Source: Halobacillus shinanisalinarum (GTDB lineage Bacteria; Bacillota; Bacilli; Bacillales; Halobacillaceae). Taken from it: DNA of 64,000 bases. Both the position numbers and the translations under genes were made by a program. Shown in pieces: positions 24,106 to 39,267 of the stretch (within the stretch, counting starts at the first letter, position 1; the number at the start of each line of letters is the position of its first letter). The notes below the pieces were generated by a model that worked only from the letters and a program-made list of their open reading frames with translations, was not told the origin of the DNA and ran no database searches. The stretch spans positions 1,674,001 to 1,738,000 of the forward strand of contig NZ_CP095074.1 in NCBI RefSeq assembly GCF_022919835.1, given 5' to 3'.

Positions 24106-24910
24106 TAACGGCTTTTTGCATACTTTGATCGTATGCTTTCAATACGCGTTGGTTCATTTCAAATGAACGATATGTATTCATCATCTCTGTCATGGCTTGG
24201 GCCGAGTCGACATTGGAACGTTCAACAAACCCTTGCCGGATATTAAAATTGATTCCCTGACCTTGGCGGGCATCAACTAATGGGACGGCGTTTTCACCTG
24301 GTGCGTACAGCCCATTTCCTCCTTTTTCTAAATCAAAAGAATTGGGACTGTACGAGAGGCCGAGCGGGATGTTTGCGCCGTTTACGTTGATAGTGCCGTT
24401 GTCACTGACGTCGAATTCCATGCCGCCGGTTTGAATTGGGTTTCCTGCGTCGTCAAGGACGTAGTGGCCTTGATTGGTAGTGAGGAAGCCTTGGCCGTCG
24501 ACGGTGAAGTTGCCGTTTCTTGTATATTGAAGTTCACCTGCTTCGTTTTGAACGTTAAAAAATAGAAAGCCATTTTCGTCTGGAAGGTTGCCATTTAAGA
24601 GAGCCAGGTCTGTCTCGATCCCTGTCTCCCTTAAATCGCCCTGAGAGAATTTCGGTACGGTTTCCTGCATGTACACACCTGTATGGAGGGAACCGATTTG
24701 TTGCTGTGTCGGGAGGTTGAGGCCTCCATTACGGGTTGGGACAGAAGTTTGGTTCATTTGCTGAATCAGTAATTCAGGAAAGGCGCGCATTGTCCCCTGA
24801 TCCGATTTAAACCCTGGTGTATAGGCGTTCGACAAGTTGTTCGATAGTGTTTCCTGCATGCGTTGGTTGGCCATCATTCCTGAGGCCGCCGTATAAAATC
24901 CTCTCAGCAA
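24083..24910 (-). CDS. flhO: Flagellar hook-basal body protein FlhO
   Basis: 275 aa, rod-hook family: MLRGFYTAASGMMANQRMQE and LSNNLSNAYTPGFKSDQ at the N-terminus, NVDSAQAMTEMMNTYRSFEM at the C-terminus. Start is a TTG at 24910 with AAGGAG 8 nt upstream. Lies 25 nt after mbl. Proximal/distal rod function known from B. subtilis. Confidence 0.9.
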   Translation of the reverse strand: MLRGFYTAASGMMANQRMQETLSNNLSNAYTPGFKSDQGTMRAFPELLIQQMNQTSVPTRNGGLNLPTQQQIGSLHTGVYMQETVPKFSQGDLRETGIETDLALLNGNLPDENGFLFFNVQNEAGELQYTRNGNFTVDGQGFLTTNQGHYVLDDAGNPIQTGGMEFDVSDNGTINVNGANIPLGLSYSPNSFDLEKGGNGLYAPGENAVPLVDARQGQGINFNIRQGFVERSNVDSAQAMTEMMNTYRSFEMNQRVLKAYDQSMQKAVTEIARLG

Positions 24911-24935
24911 GACGATCGCTCCTTTTTGGATGTTG

Positions 24936-25937
24936 TTAGCTAATTTTATTGCGGGTGATCTTATCAATATTTTCAAGCATCATGCCTGTACCTTTGGCCA
25001 CACAATCCATTGGATCTTCCGCCACTAATACAGGGACTTTCAGTTCTTCTGCAAGCAGCTGATCAATGCCGTGCAGAAGGGCACCGCCGCCTGTCATGAT
25101 CACACCGCGATCGATGATGTCAGCTGACAGCTCCGGTGGTGTACGTTCAAGGACTTGCTTCGCTGCCTGTACGATGGTTTGCACAGCTTCACGGAGTGAG
25201 GCTTCAATTTCTTCTGAATTAACCGTGATCGTGCGTGGCAATCCCGTCATCATATCACGGCCGCGAATATCGATTTCTTCATTGCGTGCTCCTTTGAAAA
25301 CAGTCGCTACGCTCAATTTAATGCTCTCGGCTGTCCGTTCACCGATCAGGAGCTTATAATGTTTCTTAATGTACTGAAGAATTTCGTTGTCGAATTTGTC
25401 ACCCGCCATTTTGATAGAGGAAGCGGTAACGATATCGCCCATGGAAATGACGGCGACATCGGTCGTACCGCCGCCGATGTCAACAACCATATTCCCGCTC
25501 GGCTGGAAGATTTCCATTCCTGCTCCAATCGCTGCAACTTTCGGCTCTTCTTCGAGGTAAATCTTTTTACCACCGGATTTCTCAGCCGCTTCTTTAATTG
25601 CCTTTTGTTCCACCTTGGTAATGTTCGTCGGGCAGCAAATCAGCATACGAGGCTTAGACAAAAAGCCGCGCACGTTTATTTTTTGAATAAAATGCTTCAG
25701 CATCGCTTCCGTTACATCGAAGTCTGCAATTACTCCGTCTTTTAGCGGACGGGTAGCCTCGATATTACCTGGTGTACGTCCCACCATACGACGAGCTTCT
25801 TCACCCACTTCTAAGACTTTACTTGTATTTTTGTCCATCGCTACCACAGACGGTTCGTTTAAAACAATTCCTTTTCCTCTTACATGAATAAGTACGTTCG
25901 CTGTTCCTAAGTCTATTCCGATATCTCTTGCAAACAT
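24936..25937 (-). CDS. mbl: Mbl, MreB-like cell-shape protein
   Basis: 333 aa actin-family ATPase. MFARDIGIDLGTANVLIHVR (phosphate 1), VVDIGGGTTDVAVIS (phosphate 2) and GVIMTGGGALLHGID (adenosine) are intact. Length and sequence match Mbl rather than MreB. It organises lateral wall synthesis. GGAGG 11 nt before the ATG. Downstream of spoIIID as in B. subtilis. Confidence 0.95.
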   Translation of the reverse strand: MFARDIGIDLGTANVLIHVRGKGIVLNEPSVVAMDKNTSKVLEVGEEARRMVGRTPGNIEATRPLKDGVIADFDVTEAMLKHFIQKINVRGFLSKPRMLICCPTNITKVEQKAIKEAAEKSGGKKIYLEEEPKVAAIGAGMEIFQPSGNMVVDIGGGTTDVAVISMGDIVTASSIKMAGDKFDNEILQYIKKHYKLLIGERTAESIKLSVATVFKGARNEEIDIRGRDMMTGLPRTITVNSEEIEASLREAVQTIVQAAKQVLERTPPELSADIIDRGVIMTGGGALLHGIDQLLAEELKVPVLVAEDPMDCVAKGTGMMLENIDKITRNKIS

Positions 25938-26105
25938 CTTTGGTAGGTCCTCCCTAATCATAAAAAACTACTCGGTCATTTTTTCATAACAACATAGTAC
26001 ATCTAATACTATATTCTATCACAAAGTTACATCATTCGTCGCATTTCTCAAGAAAAAAGTTCCAATCCTAAGAGGTATATGGTAGGTAGGAGGATGAGTA
26101 CGTGA

Positions 26106-26384
26106 TTAGTGGGTAGGCTCTGCAGGCGCTTCTTCAATAACAGTTCGATACTTCATACGCGTGGCTTCTCCACCTCTTAGGTGTCGAATTTCCTTGTGAT
26201 GATCAAGAATCGTTTTTACTTGCTTGGCTAAATCAGCATTAATTTCTGGCAGACGTTCTGTTAAATCTTTGTGTACGGTACTTTTCGATACACCGAATTC
26301 TTTGGCAATAACTCTTACCGTTTTCTTCGTTTCGACAATGTACTCCCCGGTCCTGATTGTCCGTTCTTTGATGTAGTCATGCAC
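26106..26384 (-). CDS. spoIIID: Sporulation transcription factor SpoIIID
   Basis: 92 aa, near-identical to the B. subtilis protein: MHDYIKERTIRTGEYIVETK, helix-turn-helix VRVIAKEFGVSKSTVHKDLT, then RHLRGGEATRMKYR. Mother-cell DNA-binding protein acting between sigma-E and sigma-K. GTG start at 26384, AGGAGG 8 nt upstream. Confidence 0.95.
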   Translation of the reverse strand: MHDYIKERTIRTGEYIVETKKTVRVIAKEFGVSKSTVHKDLTERLPEINADLAKQVKTILDHHKEIRHLRGGEATRMKYRTVIEEAPAEPTH

Positions 26385-26762
26385 ATCACTCGCCTCCTGT
26401 GATTGACTATCCAAGGGGTCGCTTCTCGAGACAAGTTTAGAGTTGTTGGGCGTTCAGAGGTGTTTGGTACTTTCTCTAGTTGTGTCACCCTGGATGCTAC
26501 CGACTGCTCGGTTATCCTCATTGTATTACTCGAGCTTCTCAGATATGTCAAAAGGCGGGGGAAGGAAGCAAAAGCATCGGACTGTTCCAGGAAGGTTGGG
26601 CTCAGCGCGAATCTTCCTCGAACTGCCTTGCATTCCTTGTTCGTGCATTTGCCAAACGTCGCGCGAAACTATGATCCTCGGCGTGGGACACAGGCGAATC
26701 GCATGATCTTAAAGGGCTTAAATTAAGGTGCCCCACAATTAACGTCTTTTTCAGTGCTAAAC
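26385..26762. other. Intergenic region upstream of spoIIID
   Basis: About 380 bp. The sigma-E promoter of spoIIID should lie here, but I find no convincing match. Several plus-strand frames stay open over the same stretch without ribosome-binding sites or family-like protein; I regard them as chance. Confidence 0.4.
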
Positions 26763-26797
26763 AGAAAAAAATGGAGGTTCGAAAACCCCCATTTTCT
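26763..26797 (-). terminator. Terminator of spoIIQ
   Basis: Minus-strand AAATGGGGGTT and AACCTCCATTT around a short loop, then T7. Confidence 0.85.
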
Positions 26798-26799
26798 CT

Positions 26800-27852
26800 T
26801 TATGCCTGTGTGGATGAAATGGATGAAGAGCTTTCCTCATCTGGTGTCGGTTCTTCCGTGTCATCAGATGGAGCTTCTTCGGATGGAGTACCTTCTCCTT
26901 CAGTCGGAGCGTCTCCTTCGGTTGGAGCATCCCCTTCAGTTGGAGCGTCTCCTTCAGTTGGAGCGTCTCCTTCAGTTGGGTCCGCCCCTTGTTCAGGAGC
27001 CTGTCCTTGTTCAGGAGCCGGCTGCATTTCACCTTCATCACCAGTAGATCCATCTGGTTCGATCTCAGTAGATGGGTCCTCTACTTGATTATTTGTCGGC
27101 TGGTCCTCTTCACTAGAAGCGTCAGTTCCTTCTTCAGCATTTGCTTTCTCTTCTTTTGCTTCAATACTACTAACTGCTTTTCCAAAGAAGTTTTCCGGAT
27201 TCAGTGGCTCATCGTCTTTTCTAACCTCGAAATGAACGTGAACACCGCTTGCCTGGCCAAAAGAATTCTGGCCCGCTTGACCGATAGCGTCCCCTTGTGA
27301 CACTTCAGATCCAGCTTCTACTTGAACATCAGATAGACTAGCATAGACAGTTGAAACCTCATTGTCATGGCTGATTTGAACGACGTTACCGTAAAGAGGA
27401 TCCTCCTTCACTTCAGTAACGGTTCCTGATAGAGAAGCTGTTACTTCAAAATTAGCTCCGTCACCTTTTGCTATATCGATCCCTTCACTCTGATAGTACT
27501 TATTGTTGTAAAGAACCAGTGCACTTTCTTGCGCTTCGTCTGTTGCGTCATAATCAAAGAACTTTGTTACGATGGATGCTGACTGCTCATCAGCAACTGG
27601 CATTTGTAAATTCTCATCCTGACCAGTTACGGGAACGGATTCTTGATCTTGTGCGTTTGAACCGTCTTGTACGTTGGTTTGATTTTGATCCTTCACCTGT
27701 TCCGCTACATCATTTGAACTTTGCTGGAACCAAAACACTCCTACTAACACCAAAGCTGCTACGGACAGATACAAAGCTGGATAGATCCACTTCTTGCGCA
27801 TTAAGCGTTTAAACTTTAATTTAGTCACGCTTTTCTTTCCTTCCTCTCTCAT
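26800..27852 (-). CDS. spoIIQ: SpoIIQ-like M23 family engulfment protein with long acidic tail
   Basis: 350 aa. One N-terminal TM helix (about 24-41), extracytoplasmic M23/LytM domain about 110-225 (GNVVQISHDNEVSTVYASLS, ASGVHVHFEVRKDDEPLNP). In active LytM the segment reads YAHL; here it is YASL, so a zinc/catalytic His is missing, as in the inactive SpoIIQ of B. subtilis. SpoIIQ is the forespore half of the Q-AH channel. The last 110 residues are a low-complexity acidic tail with four PTEGDA repeats. Start at 27852 (GAGGTG at 6 nt). Sigma-F promoter directly upstream. Confidence 0.9.
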   Translation of the reverse strand: MREEGKKSVTKLKFKRLMRKKWIYPALYLSVAALVLVGVFWFQQSSNDVAEQVKDQNQTNVQDGSNAQDQESVPVTGQDENLQMPVADEQSASIVTKFFDYDATDEAQESALVLYNNKYYQSEGIDIAKGDGANFEVTASLSGTVTEVKEDPLYGNVVQISHDNEVSTVYASLSDVQVEAGSEVSQGDAIGQAGQNSFGQASGVHVHFEVRKDDEPLNPENFFGKAVSSIEAKEEKANAEEGTDASSEEDQPTNNQVEDPSTEIEPDGSTGDEGEMQPAPEQGQAPEQGADPTEGDAPTEGDAPTEGDAPTEGDAPTEGEGTPSEEAPSDDTEEPTPDEESSSSISSTQA

Positions 27853-27870
27853 GTTCATCACCTCAAAAAT

Positions 27871-27900
27871 CATTCTGATCACTTTTGAGGGAATCTATAC
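27871..27900 (-). promoter_or_regulatory. Sigma-F promoter of spoIIQ
   Basis: Minus strand GTATA, exactly 15 nt, GATCAGAATG; fits the sigma-F pattern (GYWTA-N15-GGnnAnAnT) with one change. Early forespore expression is expected for spoIIQ. Confidence 0.7.
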
Positions 27901-27922
27901 ATAGAGAGGAAAATTTTTGTGA

Positions 27923-28110
27923 GAAAAGCGGAAAGGGGCGATTAGACCTGACACGCATAAGCGGAGCGTCGCAGTGGGGCGGTCCTTCCCCACGGAGATG
28001 AACCGCTTAAGTCGCGAAGGTCTGCCCCTTGCAGCTAGACAATAGAAAAGCGGAGGCGTCTTGGTCAGACTCGAAAAGCATAAGCAAGGCGCCGTAGTGA
28101 AAAAGGGATT
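27923..28110. repeat. GAAAAGCG-type intergenic repeat (one full and one partial unit)
   Basis: Inverse orientation of the 123 bp unit found in triplicate at 58576: GAAAAGCGGAAAGGGGCG, GCATAAGCGGAGCG, TCGCGAAGGTCTGCCCCTTG, CAGCTAGAC, then a second GAAAAGCGGAGGCG start at 28053. Lies between spoIIQ and spoIID. Confidence 0.8.
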
Positions 28111-28127
28111 CAAAGAGTTTCGGTCAA

Positions 28128-28215
28128 CTTCGATACGTCCTCCTGTTTCAACGCCGAACTACGCCACGTCATGTGGGGCATGTGCCAACGTCGGCTGATC
28201 CACGTCCTGTGGGTC
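28128..28215. repeat. Degenerate fragment of the copy A/B intergenic repeat
   Basis: Shares GTCCTCCTGTTTCAACGCCG and CCACGTCCTGTGGG with the elements at 12634 and 44745. Confidence 0.6.
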
Positions 28216-28230
28216 CAAGCATAGCGACAA

Positions 28231-28340
28231 ATATGCAATTAATGAGATTTACGTGCAATTATTCCGGATTATATGCAATTATCACGAATTTCGTGCAATT
28301 ATTGAATATTTCGTGCAATTATCACGTATTTCATGCAATT
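28231..28340. repeat. 20-bp-period array, word TGCAATTA
   Basis: Six units with the word at 28234, 28254, 28274, 28294, 28314 and 28334 (within a base), exactly 20 bp apart; spacers are AT-rich and unrelated. Confidence 0.85.
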
Positions 28341-28419
28341 AGTGATGGCGGTCGATCGATTCGGGCACTCTATCCTCTAGCTAAAAAAAGTGAAAAGAAG
28401 CTAGTCCACTAAAAGAGAA

Positions 28420-28446
28420 GAGTACTTGCAGAAACCGCAAGCACTC
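28420..28446 (-). terminator. Terminator-like hairpin downstream of spoIID
   Basis: Minus-strand GAGTGCTTGC and GCAAGTACTC around 7 nt, followed by TTCTCTTTT. The GCGCTCC array lies between it and the spoIID stop codon. Confidence 0.65.
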
Positions 28447-28473
28447 CTTATTACCAATCTTATCTCTCTTCAC

Positions 28474-28583
28474 CGCTCACTTTTTCTAACAAAACGCTCC
28501 TAATTATAATCGGCGCGCTCCCTTTTTACCTCTAAGCGCTCCGATTCGCAAACGTAGCGCTCCATTCTCGTTCCTGAACGCTC
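28474..28583. repeat. 21-bp-period array, word GCGCTCC
   Basis: CGCTC at 28474, 28495, 28516, 28537, 28558 and 28579: six units at exactly 21 bp, with unrelated 14-15 nt spacers. On the minus strand it begins four bases after the spoIID stop. Confidence 0.85.
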
Positions 28584-28587
28584 ACCC

Positions 28588-29631
28588 TTAATTCACTGTC
28601 TGCTTAGCGGTTGTAAGGGCGGCGGTTTGTTTGCTCATTGGCGAGATTTCAGTATTTTGATAGTAGTGCTGAATAATCTCTTTGTAAGATTTGCCCGCTT
28701 TAGCCATACCGTTGGCTCCATATTGGCTCATGCCCACACCGTGGCCAAACCCTTGTGTTGTAAAGATGATGTGGTCATTTTTTTGTTCCATTGTAAAATC
28801 ACTAGATTGCAAGTTGAAAGCTTCTCGTATTTTTCTGCCGGAGAACGTTTCGCTTCCAATAGTTATTTGATCTACGCGTCCGCCTGCTGTCTTAGTCAGC
28901 TTTAAATTGGAAAGGGATGGTGTCACGTCGACCCCAAGGGCAGATTCCAGTCCGCTTAGGGCGATGATTTTCTGATCATTGAACTTCGGTGATGCTTTAT
29001 CCCATGGGCTTTCGACACTTTTCAAATAAGGGATCTCATGCTTCCAATAGTCCTCGGAATTTTCTGTGTACCCATTGCTAGTTGAGAAAAAGGCGGCTTC
29101 AATCGGCTGTTGTTTATAGGTGATAATTTCACCTGCTGTTTCTTCAACAGCTTTATTAATTTTACTTATGTTTTCCACATACTTATCTCCCCATAAATCA
29201 CGAAGCTCCTTGTCATTTTTGTACACTTGGTGCTGCGTAGTATCCGTAACATCCGCTTTTTTTGAGGCAGGACCTCCTTGGCTTAGGTGTCGCGTGATAT
29301 ACGTTCGAGCCGCGAGAGCTTGAGCTTTCAAGGCTTCGAGTTCGAAGCTGACAGGCATTTCTGACGCCACTACTCTTGAAACGTATGTCTCTAGAGGAAC
29401 CTCTTCGACTTTATCCGTCTCACTCCTTAATACATGAATAGAAAAGGGAGATAGACTAGCTGCAAGCTCCGTCGTGACTTCTTCCTCTCCTGCTGCTTGG
29501 GCTTGCGTTTCTTGGACTTGTGCTGTGTCATTTGACCCCATAAATGGTACAACGATTACTGTCGGGATCAAAATAATTCCTGCAAAAATACTGCTCATTA
29601 CCGCGATTCCGATTCGATGCCTTTTTTTCAT
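28588..29631 (-). CDS. spoIID: Stage II sporulation protein D (lytic transglycosylase)
   Basis: 347 aa. N-terminal TM anchor (8-30), then the SpoIID domain: VPLETYVSRVVASEMPVSFE with the catalytic Glu, LKAQALAARTYI, and the C-terminal GFGHGVGMSQYGANGMA. It degrades peptidoglycan during septal thinning and engulfment with SpoIIP and SpoIIM. Start at 29631 with AGGAGG 7 nt upstream. Confidence 0.95.
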   Translation of the reverse strand: MKKRHRIGIAVMSSIFAGIILIPTVIVVPFMGSNDTAQVQETQAQAAGEEEVTTELAASLSPFSIHVLRSETDKVEEVPLETYVSRVVASEMPVSFELEALKAQALAARTYITRHLSQGGPASKKADVTDTTQHQVYKNDKELRDLWGDKYVENISKINKAVEETAGEIITYKQQPIEAAFFSTSNGYTENSEDYWKHEIPYLKSVESPWDKASPKFNDQKIIALSGLESALGVDVTPSLSNLKLTKTAGGRVDQITIGSETFSGRKIREAFNLQSSDFTMEQKNDHIIFTTQGFGHGVGMSQYGANGMAKAGKSYKEIIQHYYQNTEISPMSKQTAALTTAKQTVN

Positions 29632-29670
29632 ATATCGTCCTCCTGAACCAGTAGTAGATCCCTCTACTAA

Positions 29671-29700
29671 AATGTATCCATTTAAGACAGATGATAGAAC
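29671..29700 (-). promoter_or_regulatory. Candidate sigma-E promoter of spoIID
   Basis: Minus-strand GATACATT resembles the sigma-E -10 (CATACAnT), with GTTCTAT 15 nt upstream as a weak -35. Position is 40 nt before the start codon. Confidence 0.4.
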
Positions 29701-29701
29701 T

Positions 29702-29745
29702 AAAAAAAGCAATCCCCGCATCAAAAAATTGACCGGGAATTGCTT
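29702..29745 (-). terminator. Terminator of murAA
   Basis: Minus-strand AAGCAATTCCCG and CGGGGATTGCTT, followed by T6; 16 nt after the murAA stop. Confidence 0.85.
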
Positions 29746-29760
29746 ATAAATAGGCATATA

Positions 29761-31071
29761 TTATAATGTCGATACTGATTCGCTTGGCTCGGATTCTTCC
29801 ACGTAAGATTCCTCTTCGTTTACACGTTCAATGTCAGCACCGAGTTGGGCAAGTTTTTCAGTAAAATCAACATACCCTCGATCCAGATGCTTCAATTCTG
29901 TTACACGTGTATAGCCCTCAGCTACAAGACCAGCTAAGATAAGGGCAGCACCTGCTCTTAAATCGGTGGCTTGCACTTCAGCACCTTGAAGGGCTGAAGG
30001 TCCTTCAACAATAACGCTGCGGCCTTCTATCTTCATCTTCGCATTCATGCGCCTGAATTCTTCCACATGCATGAAGCGATTTTCAAAAACAGTTTCTGTG
30101 ATGACACTTGTGCCCGTTGCGCTTAACATGAGTGCCATCATTTGCGATTGCATATCTGTCGGGAAACCAGGGTGTGGCATCGTTTTAATGTCCGTTGCTT
30201 TCAGCTGTTTCGGACCAATAACACGAAGCCCATCCTCCTCTTCCTCGATCGTTACACCCATTTCTTCCATTTTGGAAATTACTGAGCGTAAATGCTCATG
30301 CATGGCTCCTTGTACGAGCACATTACCACCCGATATCGCTGCAGCTACCATAAAGGTTCCTGCTTCTACTCGGTCTGGGATGATGGTGTGGGTCGCACCA
30401 TAAAGTTTATCGACTCCATCAATACGGATTGTTTCAGTACCTGCACCAACAATACGTGCCCCCATTTTGTTCAAGAAGTTAGCAAGATCAACAATCTCAG
30501 GCTCTTTAGCACAATTCTCAAGGACTGTTCTTCCTTCTGCCAGTGCAGCAGCCATAATGATGTTCTCTGTAGCTCCTACACTAGGTACGTCCAAGTAAAT
30601 CTTGGCTCCCTGCAAACGACCGTTTACGTGAGCTTCAATTGATCCGTTACCAACAGTTACTTCGGCGCCCATTGCTTCAAAACCCTTTAGGTGTTGATCA
30701 AGCGGACGTGAGCCGATTGCACACCCTCCTGGTAAAGCGACCTTTGCGTGACCATAGCGGGCCAATAGCGGTCCCAACACGAGTACAGACGCTCTCATTT
30801 TACGAACATATTCTATAGGAGCTTCTGTTGTTAATTGATTAGAAGCGTCAATGGTTACTGATCGGTTTTTCATATTTACATCTGCATTCATATGTCTAAT
30901 GACTTCATTAATCGTGTAAACATCCGCTAATGGCGGGACGTCGTGTAAAACACTTTTCCCTTCACTTGCAATTATACTTGCTGCGATGACAGGCAGTACG
31001 GCATTCTTTGCACCTTCAGCTCTTACAGTGCCATTAAGCTGCCTTCCACCACGGACGATGATTTTATCCAA
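29761..31071 (-). CDS. murAA: UDP-N-acetylglucosamine 1-carboxyvinyltransferase
   Basis: 436 aa. First committed step of peptidoglycan synthesis, PEP addition to UDP-GlcNAc. Lys22 in [11 protein letters not shown] and catalytic Cys117 in [15 protein letters not shown] are present, so fosfomycin sensitivity of this copy is expected. TTG start at 31071 with GGAGGA 9 nt upstream. Followed upstream by ywmB and ywzB in the B. subtilis order. A second paralogue, murAB, is at 58942. Confidence 0.95.
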   Translation of the reverse strand: MDKIIVRGGRQLNGTVRAEGAKNAVLPVIAASIIASEGKSVLHDVPPLADVYTINEVIRHMNADVNMKNRSVTIDASNQLTTEAPIEYVRKMRASVLVLGPLLARYGHAKVALPGGCAIGSRPLDQHLKGFEAMGAEVTVGNGSIEAHVNGRLQGAKIYLDVPSVGATENIIMAAALAEGRTVLENCAKEPEIVDLANFLNKMGARIVGAGTETIRIDGVDKLYGATHTIIPDRVEAGTFMVAAAISGGNVLVQGAMHEHLRSVISKMEEMGVTIEEEEDGLRVIGPKQLKATDIKTMPHPGFPTDMQSQMMALMLSATGTSVITETVFENRFMHVEEFRRMNAKMKIEGRSVIVEGPSALQGAEVQATDLRAGAALILAGLVAEGYTRVTELKHLDRGYVDFTEKLAQLGADIERVNEEESYVEESEPSESVSTL

Positions 31072-31105
31072 GGTTCATTCTCCTCCGCGTCCATATTCAT
31101 TATTA

Positions 31106-31822
31106 TTAATATTCAGCAGTTATGATAGGTGTGCCAATTGTAATGGTTGTTCGACCGCCCAATGTACGGGTAGCGAATTGGACATTCATTGCTCCATTGG
31201 GTAATGGAATGGCTTGGCTCCACCTTGGTGTGTAGCCGGATCTGCTAGTCCAGCTTTCTTCGGTGGCTGCTTCGATCGTTGTTATATTGAGTGCTTTTTT
31301 GAATTTTTGATAGATTAAAACATCATCAATAATACCACCAGCCTCTGCTTTGAGACAAGTGTATAAAGTGACATCTTTTGAAAAAATCCGTGACTTTAAC
31401 TCATTAATTTGCTGTTTGATTTGCTGTTGCGCTAATCCTTGTGTACCCCCAGCAGTAAGCGAGTAAACTACATCAGATGAAACAGTCTTGTCTTTGGGCA
31501 CGATCACTGTAAATGTTTCGGTAAAATTAGAGTTTTTTTGACCGTTTGTAAAGATAAATTTACGAGCGAGATTAGAATCCTCTTCTATCACATTCGCATG
31601 CGGAAGATATTCATTGATTTGCTGCTTCATTTCTTCTACGTTAGCTGTTTTAATAGATTCTTTCAATACAATCTTGTATTCTCTAATGTCTAGCTGCTCA
31701 TCTTCAGCAAAAGCTTCCAACTCTAGTAACGGCGAAAGATCAATATGTCCCTTAGCTGTTTCTTGCGGATGAACACCTGCCAATATTGTTAGTGATAGTA
31801 AACATGTCATTAGTATCTTCAT
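31106..31822 (-). CDS. ywmB: YwmB family exported protein
   Basis: 238 aa. Signal peptide to about residue 20, then an alpha/beta protein with VEEMKQQINEYLPHANVIEE, SSDVVYSLTAGGT and LNITTIEAATEESWTSRSGY. Matches the YwmB family, which has a TATA-binding-like fold but unknown function. Start ATG at 31822, GGAGG at 8 nt. Between ywzB and murAA, as in B. subtilis. Confidence 0.85.
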   Translation of the reverse strand: MKILMTCLLSLTILAGVHPQETAKGHIDLSPLLELEAFAEDEQLDIREYKIVLKESIKTANVEEMKQQINEYLPHANVIEEDSNLARKFIFTNGQKNSNFTETFTVIVPKDKTVSSDVVYSLTAGGTQGLAQQQIKQQINELKSRIFSKDVTLYTCLKAEAGGIIDDVLIYQKFKKALNITTIEAATEESWTSRSGYTPRWSQAIPLPNGAMNVQFATRTLGGRTTITIGTPIITAEY

Positions 31823-31906
31823 ATGTAATTCCTCCCCCGTGTCATACTCTAAGTGTGAACAGGGAGAGTTCCTTTCATACGATACATTTACCGACAAAAC
31901 ACGACA

Positions 31907-32140
31907 CTAAAACAAGTAAACTAGACTATTTGACCAGCTAATGAGGTCAAGAAAGAAGTTACTGACAGATGTAGCGATGGCGATAGTAATAAGTATCATT
32001 AACACTCTGATCTCAAAGATACGCCCTTTTCGGAAAAACGCATCCAAGTTTACTGCCTGCAGAACCTTCCATGTGATGATAATAAAGATAATATGAGAGG
32101 TCATGCTGAGGAGTGCGTCTTGCAGTAGAAACTGATCCAT
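31907..32140 (-). CDS. ywzB: DUF1146 family membrane protein YwzB
   Basis: 77 aa with two TM segments (10-27 and 44-66) and the motif AVNLDAFFRKGR between them. Small integral membrane protein of unknown role conserved downstream of the atp operon in bacilli. GAGGTG 8 nt before the ATG. First gene of ywzB-ywmB-murAA. Confidence 0.85.
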   Translation of the reverse strand: MDQFLLQDALLSMTSHIIFIIITWKVLQAVNLDAFFRKGRIFEIRVLMILITIAIATSVSNFFLDLISWSNSLVYLF

Positions 32141-32189
32141 TCGTCAAACACCTCACTGACGGATCTACCGTTTTTGCACACATAAATAA

Positions 32190-32217
32190 CAATTACATGA
32201 TAACGTTCTTTTGTCAA
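32190..32217 (-). promoter_or_regulatory. Promoter of ywzB-ywmB-murAA
   Basis: Minus-strand TTGACA, 16 nt, TAATTG. Perfect -35, moderate -10, about 50 nt before the ywzB start. Confidence 0.55.
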
Positions 32218-32454
32218 TATAATCGCGGGGATTCCTCATCTATCTTGTGAACATTGTGTGAACGAACATAATACGTCAATATCATAATTTCCCCAGACAG
32301 AAGATAATATTTCCCGGGGAATAATGACAAAAAGCACGAAATAATTTCCGCCTTCTAAATGGATGATTGGACTCGTGAACCATAGCTTGGTATGAAGTAA
32401 TATTACTGATTGTGCGTGGACGGTTAATAGAGTGGTAAAATACTGATTTGTAAT

Positions 32455-32485
32455 AAAAAAGCTGCTCTCATAATGAAAGCAGCTT

Positions 32486-32487
<2 letters not shown>
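32455..32487 (-). terminator. Terminator of the atp operon
   Basis: AAAAGCTGCT and AGCAGCTTTT around an 11 nt loop, overlapping the atpC stop codon, T6 on the minus strand. Confidence 0.9.
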
Positions 32488-32902
<415 letters not shown>

Positions 32903-32925
32903 TTAGGCAGATCATACATGTCAGT

Positions 32926-32960
32926 TCACCAGGCGCTGCATTCGACGTGCGCCTGGGTGA
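32926..32960 (-). other. Stable hairpin between atpD and atpC
   Basis: TCACCAGGCGC and GCGCCTGGGTGA pair with one bulge around a 12 nt loop, no T-run. Probably an mRNA stabilising or processing structure within the operon. Confidence 0.6.
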
Positions 32961-32978
32961 CACGTTAAAATGATATGC

Positions 32979-34385
<1,407 letters not shown>

Positions 34386-34411
34386 TTACTGTTCAAAAAA
34401 TCCATCGATAC

Positions 34412-36932
<2,521 letters not shown>

Positions 36933-36948
36933 TCACCCCTATCGTCTT

Positions 36949-38066
<1,118 letters not shown>

Positions 38067-38209
38067 TCAGCTCTGAGATAAGATCTCTAGAGGTTTCGAG
38101 CGCTGGAGCTGGATAATCAAGAAAAGCCCGGCTTTTAAGCAGCAAGCTTTCAAGCGAAGTTTCCTTTTACATAAACTCGGGTATGAAGTTCTTATAAGAT
38201 ATAAAGCAA

Positions 38210-38240
38210 TGGCGAAGATTCACGAATATGAACTTCGCCA
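38210..38240 (-). other. Hairpin in the long atpE-atpF spacer
   Basis: TGGCGAAG and CTTCGCCA around 15 nt, no T-run, within a 246 bp spacer. Such structures after atpE can stabilise the message of the high-copy c subunit; that role is inferred. Confidence 0.5.
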
Positions 38241-38258
38241 CCCACGCTTGTCTAAAGC

Positions 38259-38507
<249 letters not shown>

Positions 38508-38520
38508 TTATGCTTTTATT

Positions 38521-39267
<747 letters not shown>

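Noticed and set aside
26403..26726. Plus-strand open frames upstream of spoIIID
   Set aside because: Three frames are open over the same stretch, without ribosome-binding sites or protein-like composition; non-coding is more likely.
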